Assembly (NCBI GenBank): GCA_035516155.1
Contig: DATJAP010000031.1
Coordinates: 1-25,545 of the forward strand
Length of the DNA stretch: 25,545 bases
From: JAJYKN01 sp035516155
GTDB lineage: Bacteria; Nitrospirota; UBA9217
Direction: 5' to 3'
Under the pieces are notes generated by a model that ran no database searches, was not told the origin of the DNA, and was given only the letters and a program-made list of their open reading frames with translations. The position numbers were made by a program, and so were the translations under genes. This document shows positions 7,249-15,090 of the stretch, piece by piece (position 1 is the stretch's first letter; each line of letters starts with the position of its first letter).

Positions 7249-7656
7249 TTACCCTTTAACCTCCGATAATGCGTTATAAAAATTTATCATATCTTGCATC
7301 ATCCCGGTGAGCTTCCTTGCTTTTTTTTGCGGTCCATTATTAAGCGCTTCAAGAAGAGGATCGCAGAAAAACCATGTACACTTGAAAGGCCTCAACCACC
7401 GGGGCTGAATACAGCCCCCTGGCCCCATGCTTTCGCAAGGCCCCTCCAATGATCGCGCCTCATCCCGCTGTGGTGCGACTATGCCAAGTCCGTTCAGATA
7501 TCCGAGATCCTTCTCACGATAGAGTCCGTGTCTTTGCCTGCAGCACACATCAATACAAACCGGGCAGATCGTAGCTGTATACTCCTCGATAAGCGGCGAC
7601 GAGTCGATAAGGAGCTGTTTGAGTTTCAATGCTATATCGGAATGAGCGTCCGTCAT
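7249..7656 (-). CDS. Small cysteine-rich protein coupled to heme O synthase
   Basis: Protein of 135 residues with no signal peptide or membrane segment. It has eight cysteines: CPVCIDVCC at 31-39 (CxxCxxxCC), then Cys74, 82, 93 and 98, with a nearby His43. The pattern suggests a Zn or Fe-S site and recalls the CxxxCxxCC signature of YkgJ-type proteins, but the match is not close enough to name a family. Its ATG overlaps the TGA of ctaB by four bases (ATGA), so translation is probably coupled. As last gene of the oxidase operon it may take part in oxidase cofactor assembly or redox sensing; this is inference from position. It ends convergently with the MPT-binding gene. Confidence 0.75.
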   Translation of the reverse strand: MTDAHSDIALKLKQLLIDSSPLIEEYTATICPVCIDVCCRQRHGLYREKDLGYLNGLGIVAPQRDEARSLEGPCESMGPGGCIQPRWLRPFKCTWFFCDPLLEALNNGPQKKARKLTGMMQDMINFYNALSEVKG

Positions 7657-8522
7657 GACAGGCTGTGAAGAGCATTGTCCGCTGAAAGAAGCAACATTAT
7701 GAGGAACAGGTAGATATTTATCCTTGTGAAGAGGATCGGGGAAGGAGGCAGCAAGGGATGCTTTCCTGTCAAGGATCGTTCATTCCAGACGAGCCAGACG
7801 GCCAAGGGAAAGAAAGAGAAAGAGACGACGGGCGATCTCACCGAACCGTAGAGCGGCAGGATGAAACTGGCGATTGCCGCCGCGACAATCCAGGCAAAGG
7901 TTATCCTCGCGATTTGCGGCTTGCCCAAAACCGCGGTGAGTGATGGTAGGCCAGCACGTTCGTATTCTTCTCCATGATTCAGGACGAGGAGCCAGAAGTG
8001 CGGGACTTGCCACATAAAGAAGAGGAAGCAGACCGTTGCGAGACGGGCATCCAGGAGGGACCCTCCCGCAAAGACCCAGCCAATCGCGGGCGGGATCATC
8101 CCGACGACGGCGCCCGGTATTGATGCGAATGCCATTACCCTCTTGAGGTAAGTATAGGCGCCGTTGTACCAGACAATCGCTGCCAGCCCCAGGATGGGGG
8201 CTATTTCGCTTCTTCCTGACCACAGCATGAACAAACCGAATGACATGAGAGAAAGAGAAAAGAAAAGAGCCTGACGAGGGAGGATGATGCCGGACGGAAT
8301 CGGCCGCTGACGGGTTCTTTCCATCTTTGCATCGATGAAGCGTTCCTGGAGTTGGTTGAGGGCTGAGGCACCGCAGGACAGAAAAAATACCGCGGTGGCA
8401 ACGTCAAGCGCTGCGATTAGCTGGTGACGCGAAAAAAGAAAAAACCCCGTTGCCGCGGAACAGGCGGCGAAAAGGGAAATGGATGTTCTGCTGAGAACAA
8501 TATAGGGTTTCCAAGTTGCCAT
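7653..8522 (-). CDS. ctaB: Protoheme IX farnesyltransferase (heme O synthase)
   Basis: Integral membrane prenyltransferase of the UbiA family, 289 residues. It adds a farnesyl group to heme B to make heme O, the precursor of heme A of the oxidase encoded upstream. The prenyl-diphosphate/Mg site NQLQERFIDAKMERTRQRP (56-74, with Asn56 and Asp64) is followed by seven or more hydrophobic helices and the conserved segment FFMWQVPHFWLL. Length is normal. It lies 67 bases after coxB and overlaps the next gene by four bases. The ribosome site is weak. No heme A synthase (CtaA) gene is in the window, so that step must be encoded elsewhere. Confidence 0.95.
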   Translation of the reverse strand: MATWKPYIVLSRTSISLFAACSAATGFFLFSRHQLIAALDVATAVFFLSCGASALNQLQERFIDAKMERTRQRPIPSGIILPRQALFFSLSLMSFGLFMLWSGRSEIAPILGLAAIVWYNGAYTYLKRVMAFASIPGAVVGMIPPAIGWVFAGGSLLDARLATVCFLFFMWQVPHFWLLVLNHGEEYERAGLPSLTAVLGKPQIARITFAWIVAAAIASFILPLYGSVRSPVVSFSFFPLAVWLVWNERSLTGKHPLLPPSPILFTRINIYLFLIMLLLSADNALHSLS

Positions 8523-8589
8523 ATCGATAAATCGCTCAACCGTCGAGCACGATGCCCGAAGAGCCTTAATTTCGCCGGCCGATGATGCG

Positions 8590-9561
8590 CTATTGCAGGC
8601 TTTTTATATACTCGATTATCGCATCTATTTCGTTGTCCGTCAATAGTCCCTGCTGAGAGGGCATGATTGGCGGGAATCCCTTGACCCGGTCTATTTCCGG
8701 GTGCAGAAGTGTCTGTTTGATGAATGCTTCATCAACGGTGATCTCCCGTTCCTTTCCATCCCGAATCACGGTTTCCTTTTTTCCGAAAACCCCCTTGAAC
8801 GTCGGCCCTATCTTCGGTGTGCCGTCAGTCGTGTGGCAGGCAAGACAGCCCTTGACCTGAACGAGTTGGGCACCCTTTTGCGCCGGTTTTCCTTCGCTCT
8901 TTTTTGCTGGGGCCTCCGGAACGGGTGTTTTGCCCTCGGTTTTTGCGGTACCGCGTTCTTGTTCTCCTTTGTACCATGCATTGAAATCCTGCTCGGTCAT
9001 GACTTCCACTTTGGTGATCATGCTGGAGTGTCCCAATCCGCAGTATTCCGTGCAGAATAGGTCATAGGAGCCGAGTTCGTCGGGGAGGAACCAGAGGTGT
9101 GTTTCCATGCCGGGCACGGCGTCCTCCTTGATCCGATACGCGGGTATGTAGAGACCGTGCAGAACATCGGCTGAGGTGATCAGGAGCTTAACGGGCTTTC
9201 GCACCGGAACTTTGAGTACATTGCTTTCCTTGCCGTTCGCGTAATCGAAGGTCCATGACCACTGCCGGGCAACAACCTTTATGACCATGGCGTCGGGCGG
9301 GGCTGTCCGCATATATTGGAAACCCTTCCAGCCGACAAAGAAGATCGCCAGCACGAGGATTGTGGGAATGACGGTCCAGATGATCTCGAGTGGAACGTTA
9401 TCCTTTACCTCCTCGGCCTGGGGGTGCCTCTTCCTGCTGTAACGGAAAACGAAATAGATCATGACCCCCGTGTTGAGGGCCAGCAGAACGACAGATATGC
9501 CGAGAATGAAAAAAAACGTGTCATCCGCGGGGTTCGACATGTGCGGCCAGCCGGTTACCAT
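8590..9561 (-). CDS. coxB: Cytochrome c oxidase subunit II with fused cytochrome c (caa3 type)
   Basis: Protein of 323 residues. Two membrane helices (about 16-40 and 58-80) anchor a periplasmic cupredoxin domain that holds CuA. All CuA ligands are present: His135, then Cys170, Glu172, Cys174, His178 and Met181 in CTEYCGLGHSSM. The aromatic electron-entry patch is QWSWTF (100-105). A charged, Pro/Ala/Lys-rich linker (about 200-230) leads to a class I cytochrome c domain with CLACH at 239-243 and a probable Met ligand at 300 (FPPIMP). The fusion defines a caa3-type enzyme. AGGTGG five bases before ATG 9561 supports the start. It is unusual that subunit II follows coxA, coxC and coxD here rather than leading the operon. 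Confidence 0.96.
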   Translation of the reverse strand: MVTGWPHMSNPADDTFFFILGISVVLLALNTGVMIYFVFRYSRKRHPQAEEVKDNVPLEIIWTVIPTILVLAIFFVGWKGFQYMRTAPPDAMVIKVVARQWSWTFDYANGKESNVLKVPVRKPVKLLITSADVLHGLYIPAYRIKEDAVPGMETHLWFLPDELGSYDLFCTEYCGLGHSSMITKVEVMTEQDFNAWYKGEQERGTAKTEGKTPVPEAPAKKSEGKPAQKGAQLVQVKGCLACHTTDGTPKIGPTFKGVFGKKETVIRDGKEREITVDEAFIKQTLLHPEIDRVKGFPPIMPSQQGLLTDNEIDAIIEYIKSLQ

Positions 9562-9626
9562 AATCCACCTGGAGAAGGTCAGTGTTCAGAGTTTAGAATG
9601 CAATTATATGGCATAGAGTGCCATGA

Positions 9627-9959
9627 TTATCGATACCAGATATCGAAGAATGTCAACCCGATGATGATTGAGACTGTTATGATCGGGATAAAGATCAGCA
9701 GTTTGAATACTCTTTTTTCATACTTGAGGTGCATGAAAAACCAGAGCACCAGGCTTGCCTTGGTTGAAGCGATGGCGATATTGGCGACCATGCTCCATTC
9801 GCCCATTTTCATTTGCGCAGCCTTGATCGTCAATCCCGTTAAGCAAAGCAAGGCGATCCAGACAATGACAAATACTCGGTTCGGCACGTGAGTCCGTTCT
9901 ACCTGTTTGTCTTCCATGAACTTTTCTCGCAGGCGGGGTTCAGCCCACGATTCCTCCAT
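9627..9959 (-). CDS. coxD: Cytochrome c oxidase subunit IV (CoxD/CyoD-like)
   Basis: Small membrane protein of 110 residues with three hydrophobic segments (about 29-47, 57-77 and 84-107) and the typical segment KASLVLWFFMHLKYEKR. This is the pattern of the prokaryotic subunit IV family, which helps assemble or stabilise the oxidase. The start at 9959 has AGGGA before it and lies 34 bases after coxC. A second ATG at 9917 would remove 14 residues and also has a GAGAA site, so the start is not certain. It lies between coxC and coxB. Confidence 0.88.
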   Translation of the reverse strand: MEESWAEPRLREKFMEDKQVERTHVPNRVFVIVWIALLCLTGLTIKAAQMKMGEWSMVANIAIASTKASLVLWFFMHLKYEKRVFKLLIFIPIITVSIIIGLTFFDIWYR

Positions 9960-9993
9960 GACGGTCCCTTACAATCCACGGCCACAAAATAAA

Positions 9994-10605
9994 TTACAAT
10001 ATCAAATAAAACAGCGGAAACAAATAAATCCAGATGACATCAACGAGGTGCCAGAATAGTCCCGCGTTCTCCAGTTTGACATAATCCTTTCCTGACACGC
10101 TTTCGCGAAGCGTCAGAATCAGGACAAAGCCGATGATGCTTATACCGATCAGGACATGCAGGGCGTGAATGCCGGTCATAACGTAGTACAAGCCGAAGAA
10201 GAGAATCTTCCCGTGGCCCATGGCCAACAGTTGAGGCGAGTCAGGGTAAAAACCGTGCCGGATATGATCGGACCATTCGAAATATTTATTCACGAGAAAC
10301 GCAAGCCCAAGGATGATGGTGACGGCCTGAAAAAAGATTGAGCGCATTTTTGCGTCACTCTTGATGGCTGAAATCGAAAGTACCATGGTCAGGCTGCTGG
10401 TCAGCAGGATGAGAGTATTCACGGCTCCGATGGTCATGTTCATTTCCATTCCTGCTTCATGGAAATCGGCTGTGTTGACCTCACGGTAGACCGAATAGAC
10501 GAGGAACATGCCGCCGAAAAGCAGGATTTCGGTAAACAGAAAAAGCCACATGCCAAGCTTTGCGCCGATATAATCGCGATGTTCTATAGGAGCGGTTTCG
10601 TTCAT
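9994..10605 (-). CDS. coxC: Cytochrome c oxidase subunit III
   Basis: Membrane protein of 203 residues with five predicted helices, the short form seen in bacterial caa3 oxidases. Family segments are GAKLGMWLFLFTEILLFGG near the N-terminus, the central NKYFEW, TGIHALHVLIG and the C-terminal FWHLVDVIWIYLFPLFYL. The frame is open from a GTG at 10632, but ATG 10605 gives the typical soluble start MNETAPIEHRDYIGAKLG. A GAGGA site stands about 12 bases before it, slightly far. The gene is 81 bases after coxA and 34 before coxD. Confidence 0.95.
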   Translation of the reverse strand: MNETAPIEHRDYIGAKLGMWLFLFTEILLFGGMFLVYSVYREVNTADFHEAGMEMNMTIGAVNTLILLTSSLTMVLSISAIKSDAKMRSIFFQAVTIILGLAFLVNKYFEWSDHIRHGFYPDSPQLLAMGHGKILFFGLYYVMTGIHALHVLIGISIIGFVLILTLRESVSGKDYVKLENAGLFWHLVDVIWIYLFPLFYLIL

Positions 10606-10686
10606 AACAAAAAAGAATCCTCGTTGATGCACAGCGGAATTTTTGATATGCCGTACAAGGGGCAGGGAACATTCAACCCCGCACGG

Positions 10687-12273
10687 TTATTTAAAATCAT
10701 AGGGTCCCTTCGTGACCACCGGGATATCCTCGAAATTTTCCGTTGGCGGCGGGGAAGAGGTTTGCCATTCGAGCGATGCCGCGCCCCAGGGATTGTCGCC
10801 GGCTTTCGCTCCCGCGAAAAGCGAATGAATCAGGTTATAGAACATGATGATCAGTCCCATGGCGAGGACCCAGGAACCAATAGTCGAAACCAGGTTCGGT
10901 CCATTAAACCGGGGAAGATAATCGTAGTAACGCCGCGGCATGCCTTCCCAGCCGAGAACGAACATGGAGAAGTAAAGCATGTTGAAGCCGATGAAAAGGA
11001 AGACCCACGCGAGTTTTGCCAGATGTTCCTCATACATCCTTCCGAACATCTTAGGGTACCAGTAATGCAGGCCAGCGAAGAAACCCATGACTGCTCCGCC
11101 GAATATGACGTAATGGAAGTGGGCGACAATAAAATAGGTACCATGGACATGGAGGTTCGTAGCCAACGCCCCCTGTATGAGGCCGGTCAGTCCGCCGATT
11201 GAGAACAGGAAGATGAAACCGAGTGTATAGAGGAGCGGAGCGCCGAGGGTAATCGAGCCCTTATACAGACTCGCGATCCAGCTGTAGACCTTGACTCCGC
11301 TGGGAACAGCGACGAGGAAGGTAAGGAATGAGAATATGATGCGGGCTGTGTCACTCATGCCGCTGGTGAACATATGATGTCCCCAGACGAGGTAGCCTAC
11401 GAAGGCGATGGCCAGGCTCGATGCGGCGATGGCTGTGTATCCGAAAATATTCTTGCGGCTGAAGACAGGAATGATATCGGTGACCGCACCCATGGCGGGC
11501 ACGATCATGATGTAGACGGCCGGATGCGAGTAGATCCAGAACATGTGCTCGAAGAGAATGGGGTCGCCGCCCTTGGCCGGATCGAAGATCCCCACGCCGA
11601 AGAACCGTTCCATGATGATAAGCAGGAGCGTGATGGCCAGGACTGGCGTAGCCAGCAGTTGGATCCAGGATGTTGCGTAGATGGCCCAGGTGAAAAGCGT
11701 CATCCGCTTCCAGGTCATTCCGGGAGCTCTAAGCCGGTGGATCGTCGTGAGGAAATTCATCCCCGTGAGCGTGGACGAAAGGCCGATCAGGAACACGCCG
11801 AAAACCGCAAGAGATACGTTCGTCCCGGTTCGTATGCTGTAGGGAATATAGAAGGTCCAGCCCGTGTCCGGCGGTCCGCCGCCCGTAAAGAGGGACGTGA
11901 CGACCACCGTGCCGCCCATGATGAACAGCCACCACGAAAGGATGTTGACCTTCGGGAAGGCCACGTCGCGCGCGCCGACCTGGAGGGGCATGACGAAGTT
12001 CCCGAGCGAAGCGGGAATTCCTGGGATGATGAAAAGGAAGACCATGACCACCCCGTGGATGGTGAAGATGGCGTTATAAGTCTGCGCGGAGATGATGTGC
12101 ATGCCGGACCGGATGAGTTCGAGCCGCATGGTGAGGCCAAGGCTCACGCCAACGGCAAAGAAGGACAATGTCGAGATAAGATACAGGAGGCCGATCCGTT
12201 TGTGGTCGGTCGTGAATAGCCAGCCGAAGATGCCGGGATATCTGGTTTTCGCGTGGTAAAAGCTTGCTTCCAT
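10687..12273 (-). CDS. coxA: Cytochrome c oxidase subunit I (A2-type heme-copper oxidase)
   Basis: Catalytic subunit of 528 residues with 12 hydrophobic helices; it reduces O2 to water and pumps protons. Ligands seen from ATG 12273: His73 and His387 for low-spin heme a, His385 for heme a3, and His250, His299 and His300 for CuB. Tyr254 is the cross-linked Tyr, and Lys328 (SGVKVYSW) is in the K channel. IYSHPAVY in place of the GHPEVY of A1 enzymes marks subtype A2, which goes with the caa3 fusion in coxB. The residue after His377, in HVHGTYF, is Gly where HDTYF is usual. GAGGAGAA about eight bases before ATG 12273 decides the start; the frame also opens at a TTG six codons earlier. It lies 90 bases after sco. 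Confidence 0.97.
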   Translation of the reverse strand: MEASFYHAKTRYPGIFGWLFTTDHKRIGLLYLISTLSFFAVGVSLGLTMRLELIRSGMHIISAQTYNAIFTIHGVVMVFLFIIPGIPASLGNFVMPLQVGARDVAFPKVNILSWWLFIMGGTVVVTSLFTGGGPPDTGWTFYIPYSIRTGTNVSLAVFGVFLIGLSSTLTGMNFLTTIHRLRAPGMTWKRMTLFTWAIYATSWIQLLATPVLAITLLLIIMERFFGVGIFDPAKGGDPILFEHMFWIYSHPAVYIMIVPAMGAVTDIIPVFSRKNIFGYTAIAASSLAIAFVGYLVWGHHMFTSGMSDTARIIFSFLTFLVAVPSGVKVYSWIASLYKGSITLGAPLLYTLGFIFLFSIGGLTGLIQGALATNLHVHGTYFIVAHFHYVIFGGAVMGFFAGLHYWYPKMFGRMYEEHLAKLAWVFLFIGFNMLYFSMFVLGWEGMPRRYYDYLPRFNGPNLVSTIGSWVLAMGLIIMFYNLIHSLFAGAKAGDNPWGAASLEWQTSSPPPTENFEDIPVVTKGPYDFK

Positions 12274-12363
12274 GGGCGCGGTTCTCCTCAAATCCGGCTT
12301 CAGGTTATACGTTTCGTGTTGCGCCTCGTGCCGATGTCGGGCCTGAGCATGTTTAAAAAACGC

Positions 12364-13158
12364 TCATAAATCTTTTCGTTTCTTCTTTGTCGAGACCATA
12401 AGATACGTGAAAAATGATCCGACAAACAGGATCATCACGGTTCCGGTTACTTTTAATATATTGAATACGTAGGTTTTTTTGAGTGGATCATAGCTGAAGC
12501 AATACAAAAGAATCTTGCGGGTCGTAGAGCCCACCTGACCGCTTGCCGCCTCGTTCAACGCCATGGTCACTTCAAAGGGAAGGAAATTGACGCCTTCGAT
12601 GTAACGTACGATTTTGCCCCCCGGCGCAATGACGACGAGAGTGACAGGATGGGAAAAATCGTGAGCCCCATCCCTCTGATACTTAAAACCGATGGAATCA
12701 GTGAATTCTCGTATGCCGGGTTCAGCGCCTGTCAGGAAGATCCATGCGTTTTCTGGAAAGGGGCGGCCGATAGCTTTGATATAGTTCCTTTTCTTATCGC
12801 GCGCGATGGCTGGCGTATCTTTATCGTCGAAGCTGAGGGCAATCACCTGAAAATCCTTCCCCGGCTGCATGCTGTCCATTTTGCCAAGCACATCAGCAAC
12901 ACCAGTGAGGAGCAGAGGGCATTCATGCGTGCAGCTAAAATAGACCGGGGCAATGATGGTCGGTTTGTCAATCATGGTTCTGAGGTTTACGCTTTTGCCG
13001 TTTTCATCAACAAAGACCACCTCTGCCGGAATAGACTGCCCGAGTTTTTCATCAACCCCGATATCCGCCCGTGTTGCCGCTGATTCGTGGCACTGGCCTG
13101 AGTGCGGCAACAGGAGGAACAGAGGGAGAAGAAGGAACAGTCTGCGCATCGGGAACAT
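12364..13158 (-). CDS. SCO1/SenC-family copper chaperone for CuA assembly
   Basis: Protein of 264 residues with a thioredoxin fold, expected in the periplasm. An N-terminal signal or anchor (MFPMRRLFLLLPLFLLL) precedes the copper site: Cys76 and Cys80 in SCTHECP, and His170 in DFSHPVTLVV. A second hydrophobic stretch near the C-terminus (VTGTVMILFVGSFFTYLM) would anchor it in the membrane, followed by a Lys-rich end. SCO proteins deliver copper to CuA of subunit II or reduce its cysteines. The start at 13158 has GAGGA eight bases before it. The frame continues 30 codons upstream without a ribosome site. It is the first gene of the oxidase operon, so chaperone and subunits would be made together. 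Confidence 0.93.
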   Translation of the reverse strand: MFPMRRLFLLLPLFLLLPHSGQCHESAATRADIGVDEKLGQSIPAEVVFVDENGKSVNLRTMIDKPTIIAPVYFSCTHECPLLLTGVADVLGKMDSMQPGKDFQVIALSFDDKDTPAIARDKKRNYIKAIGRPFPENAWIFLTGAEPGIREFTDSIGFKYQRDGAHDFSHPVTLVVIAPGGKIVRYIEGVNFLPFEVTMALNEAASGQVGSTTRKILLYCFSYDPLKKTYVFNILKVTGTVMILFVGSFFTYLMVSTKKKRKDL

Positions 13159-13228
13159 CACCCTAATCCTCATTGTGGTTTTGAATGAAAACAGCGAGGC
13201 AGCATGCTTTTCAGTAATTCTTAGAATA

Positions 13229-13258
13229 AGGATAGCGTAAATAGACATACAAAGTCAA
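13229..13258 (-). promoter_or_regulatory. Promoter of the oxidase operon
   Basis: On the minus strand TTGACT (13258-13253), 18 bases, TATCCT (13234-13229). The predicted start near 13222 leaves about 65 bases before the SCO start codon. It lies back to back with the promoter of the divergent gene at 13323; the two -35 boxes are about 30 bases apart, so one regulator could affect both. Confidence 0.45.
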
Positions 13259-13287
13259 GGGAGCCGGTGATGAGGGCGGTCTTGAAA

Positions 13288-13316
13288 TTGCAAACGGACA
13301 AAAGAAGTGGTATAAA
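13288..13316 (+). promoter_or_regulatory. Promoter that would give a leaderless mRNA for the DUF5714-like gene
   Basis: TTGCAA (13288-13293), a 17-base spacer and TATAAA (13311-13316). Transcription is expected to start about seven bases after the -10, at 13323, which is the A of the start codon. There is no Shine-Dalgarno sequence before this ATG, in agreement with a leaderless transcript. Confidence 0.45.
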
Positions 13317-13322
13317 AATGCC

Positions 13323-14102
13323 ATGCCAGTCTATAGAGATACCGAAAAATGCATGGTCTGCGGTTCGGCCCTTGAATACCTTCTTCAGGCGGAGGGCCGT
13401 ACCTGCATCTATTGCAACAGAGCAGAGCAGGGGCATATCGTCTGTGCCGCAGGGCATTTCGTATGCGATGCATGCCACGGGTTGGAAGCACGGGGCATGA
13501 TTGAACAAATTGCTTGCACCAGCCGGGAAAACGATCCATTTGCCATGGCTGAACTGATGATCAGTCATGCGCGCCTCCCCATGCTCGGGTGCGAGCATGC
13601 CTTCATCGCCGCCGGAGCTCTTATCGGTGCCCTCAAGAACTCGCCCTATGGAAATGGAAATATCACAAACGCAGCGGTCCGGGAAGTTTTTGATCGGACC
13701 GCAAAGCAGGCTGTGGGGGGATACTGCGGCCTCACCGGGGTCTGTGGCATCGCACCTGCCCTGGGTGCCTGTTTCTCTGTTTTTCTCGGTGCACGATGCG
13801 GATCAGACAGGGAACAGAAAATTGTAATGGATGCCGTAATTCGAGTCATGCAGGCACTGTCAGCACTTACCGGACCAAGCTGCTGCAAGGCATACGTACG
13901 CGCCGGGCTGCGCGAAGCGGTGGCCCTCTTTGGAGAGCGTTTCGGAATCCTGCTGCCGGTCAAGGAAAGCACGGTTGTCTGCAAACACGGCGAAAAACAT
14001 TCTCATGGCTGCAGAGAAGAGAAATGCCCGTATTTTCAGAGGCCAGCCATGAACCCTTTCTCCGGGACCGGGTTCGTTCCGGGTACAGTCTGTACTTCCT
14101 GA
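13323..14102 (+). CDS. Cysteine-rich DUF5714-like protein
   Basis: Protein of 259 residues, cytosolic by sequence, with about twenty cysteines. The N-terminal part has CMVCGSALEYL (10-20), CIYCN and CAAGHFVCDACHG, which read as zinc-ribbon or Fe-S pairs. The central part has MLGCEHAFIAAGALIGAL and GGYCGLTGVCGIAPALGACFSVFLG, then GPSCCKAYVRAGL. The C-terminus has CKHGEKHSHGCREEKCPYF. The central Gly/Cys pattern is what I associate with DUF5714, often found in anaerobes and near radical-SAM or corrinoid systems; this assignment is from memory and moderate. The gene is divergent from the oxidase operon. No ribosome site is seen and the promoter would place the start of transcription at the ATG. 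Confidence 0.78.
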   Translation: MPVYRDTEKCMVCGSALEYLLQAEGRTCIYCNRAEQGHIVCAAGHFVCDACHGLEARGMIEQIACTSRENDPFAMAELMISHARLPMLGCEHAFIAAGALIGALKNSPYGNGNITNAAVREVFDRTAKQAVGGYCGLTGVCGIAPALGACFSVFLGARCGSDREQKIVMDAVIRVMQALSALTGPSCCKAYVRAGLREAVALFGERFGILLPVKESTVVCKHGEKHSHGCREEKCPYFQRPAMNPFSGTGFVPGTVCTS

Positions 14103-14272
14103 ACGCCCTCTTAACGCCCGGTCCGGGCGGCGTGCAAATTTATAGGATTATGCATGAGGCGATCGGATCAAGGAGAACAGGATTCTTACCGCTGGCCAGA
14201 GCATTTGATGTTCTGAACGTTGAACCATGAATGTTACACAACAGTGTTTTCTCCCCCCTCAACGAATCCCCA

Positions 14273-14301
14273 TTGACAAAGAGCATACTCCTTGATACCC
14301 T
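14273..14301 (+). promoter_or_regulatory. Promoter that would give a leaderless mRNA for the HD-GYP gene
   Basis: TTGACA (14273-14278), a 17-base spacer and TACCCT (14296-14301). The expected start of transcription coincides with ATG 14308. No Shine-Dalgarno sequence lies before the ATG. Upstream, at 14115-14129, CGCCCG-gtc-CGGGCG forms a 6-bp hairpin without a T-run that may end the previous gene. Confidence 0.45.
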
Positions 14302-14307
14302 CAAGTC

Positions 14308-15090
14308 ATGACCGTTGAACAGAAGCAAATCCATACCTGCCCGAACTGCGGCACTGCGATTGCGGAAAACCAGTATGTCATGCGGTCGGACGGCACTTTC
14401 CGCTGCTGGAATTGCTATTTCAACGACACGTACCTGGAGGGGGTTGTCCACCGTATTGATATGGCTTATCTGGTGACCCTCGAAGCATTCGTGAATGCCA
14501 TCGACGCACATGAGCATGAAGTGGGGAACCATTCCCTGCGCGTTACGGAATTCTCGCTCATCATCGCGAATTCCTGCGACGTGAGGGGACGGGACCTCGT
14601 TGATCTGTACTGCGGCGCGCTGCTCCATGACATCGGCAAGATCGGTGTTCCTGACGCCGTGCTGCACAAGTCCGGGCCCCTGAACGCGGAAGAACAGGCG
14701 GTCATGCGCAAGCATCCTGACATCGGCTACCGAATCATCGGGCACATCGGTTACTTTTCCCGGGCCGCAGAAATCATTAGAAGTCATCACGAACACTTCG
14801 ACGGATCGGGCTATCCCCGCGGTCTGAAAGGAGACGCAATCCCGCACGGAGCCAGGGTCTTTGCCGTTGCAGACGCCCTCGATGCCCTTACGGTCAGCCG
14901 CCCTTATCGCCAGGCGCTCTCTTTCGAAGCATCCTTGGAGGAAATCATCAGGGAATCAGGGACGGTCTTCGATCCGTCGGTGATCCAGGCGGCTCTCAGG
15001 GCCTCGGATGAATTGAAAGAATATGTCGGTCGAATTGTGTTTAGCGGTATGGCTCATGACCGCGATTACAAGAATGATTTCGAGAGGTGA
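14308..15090 (+). CDS. HD-GYP domain protein with N-terminal zinc ribbon (probable c-di-GMP phosphodiesterase)
   Basis: Protein of 260 residues. The N-terminal 40 residues have CPNC (11-14) and CWNC (33-36), a four-cysteine zinc ribbon. The rest is an HD-GYP domain with all metal ligands in place: His75 (NHSLRV), His107-Asp108 (LLHDIGKIG), His136 (KHPDIG), His160-His161 (SHHEHFDGSGYP) and Asp189 (ADALDAL). The GYP signature (168-170) is intact. HD-GYP enzymes hydrolyse cyclic di-GMP, some act on cGAMP. There is no receiver domain, so control is likely by the zinc ribbon or a partner. The gene is probably expressed on its own from the promoter at its start codon. Confidence 0.92.
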   Translation: MTVEQKQIHTCPNCGTAIAENQYVMRSDGTFRCWNCYFNDTYLEGVVHRIDMAYLVTLEAFVNAIDAHEHEVGNHSLRVTEFSLIIANSCDVRGRDLVDLYCGALLHDIGKIGVPDAVLHKSGPLNAEEQAVMRKHPDIGYRIIGHIGYFSRAAEIIRSHHEHFDGSGYPRGLKGDAIPHGARVFAVADALDALTVSRPYRQALSFEASLEEIIRESGTVFDPSVIQAALRASDELKEYVGRIVFSGMAHDRDYKNDFER

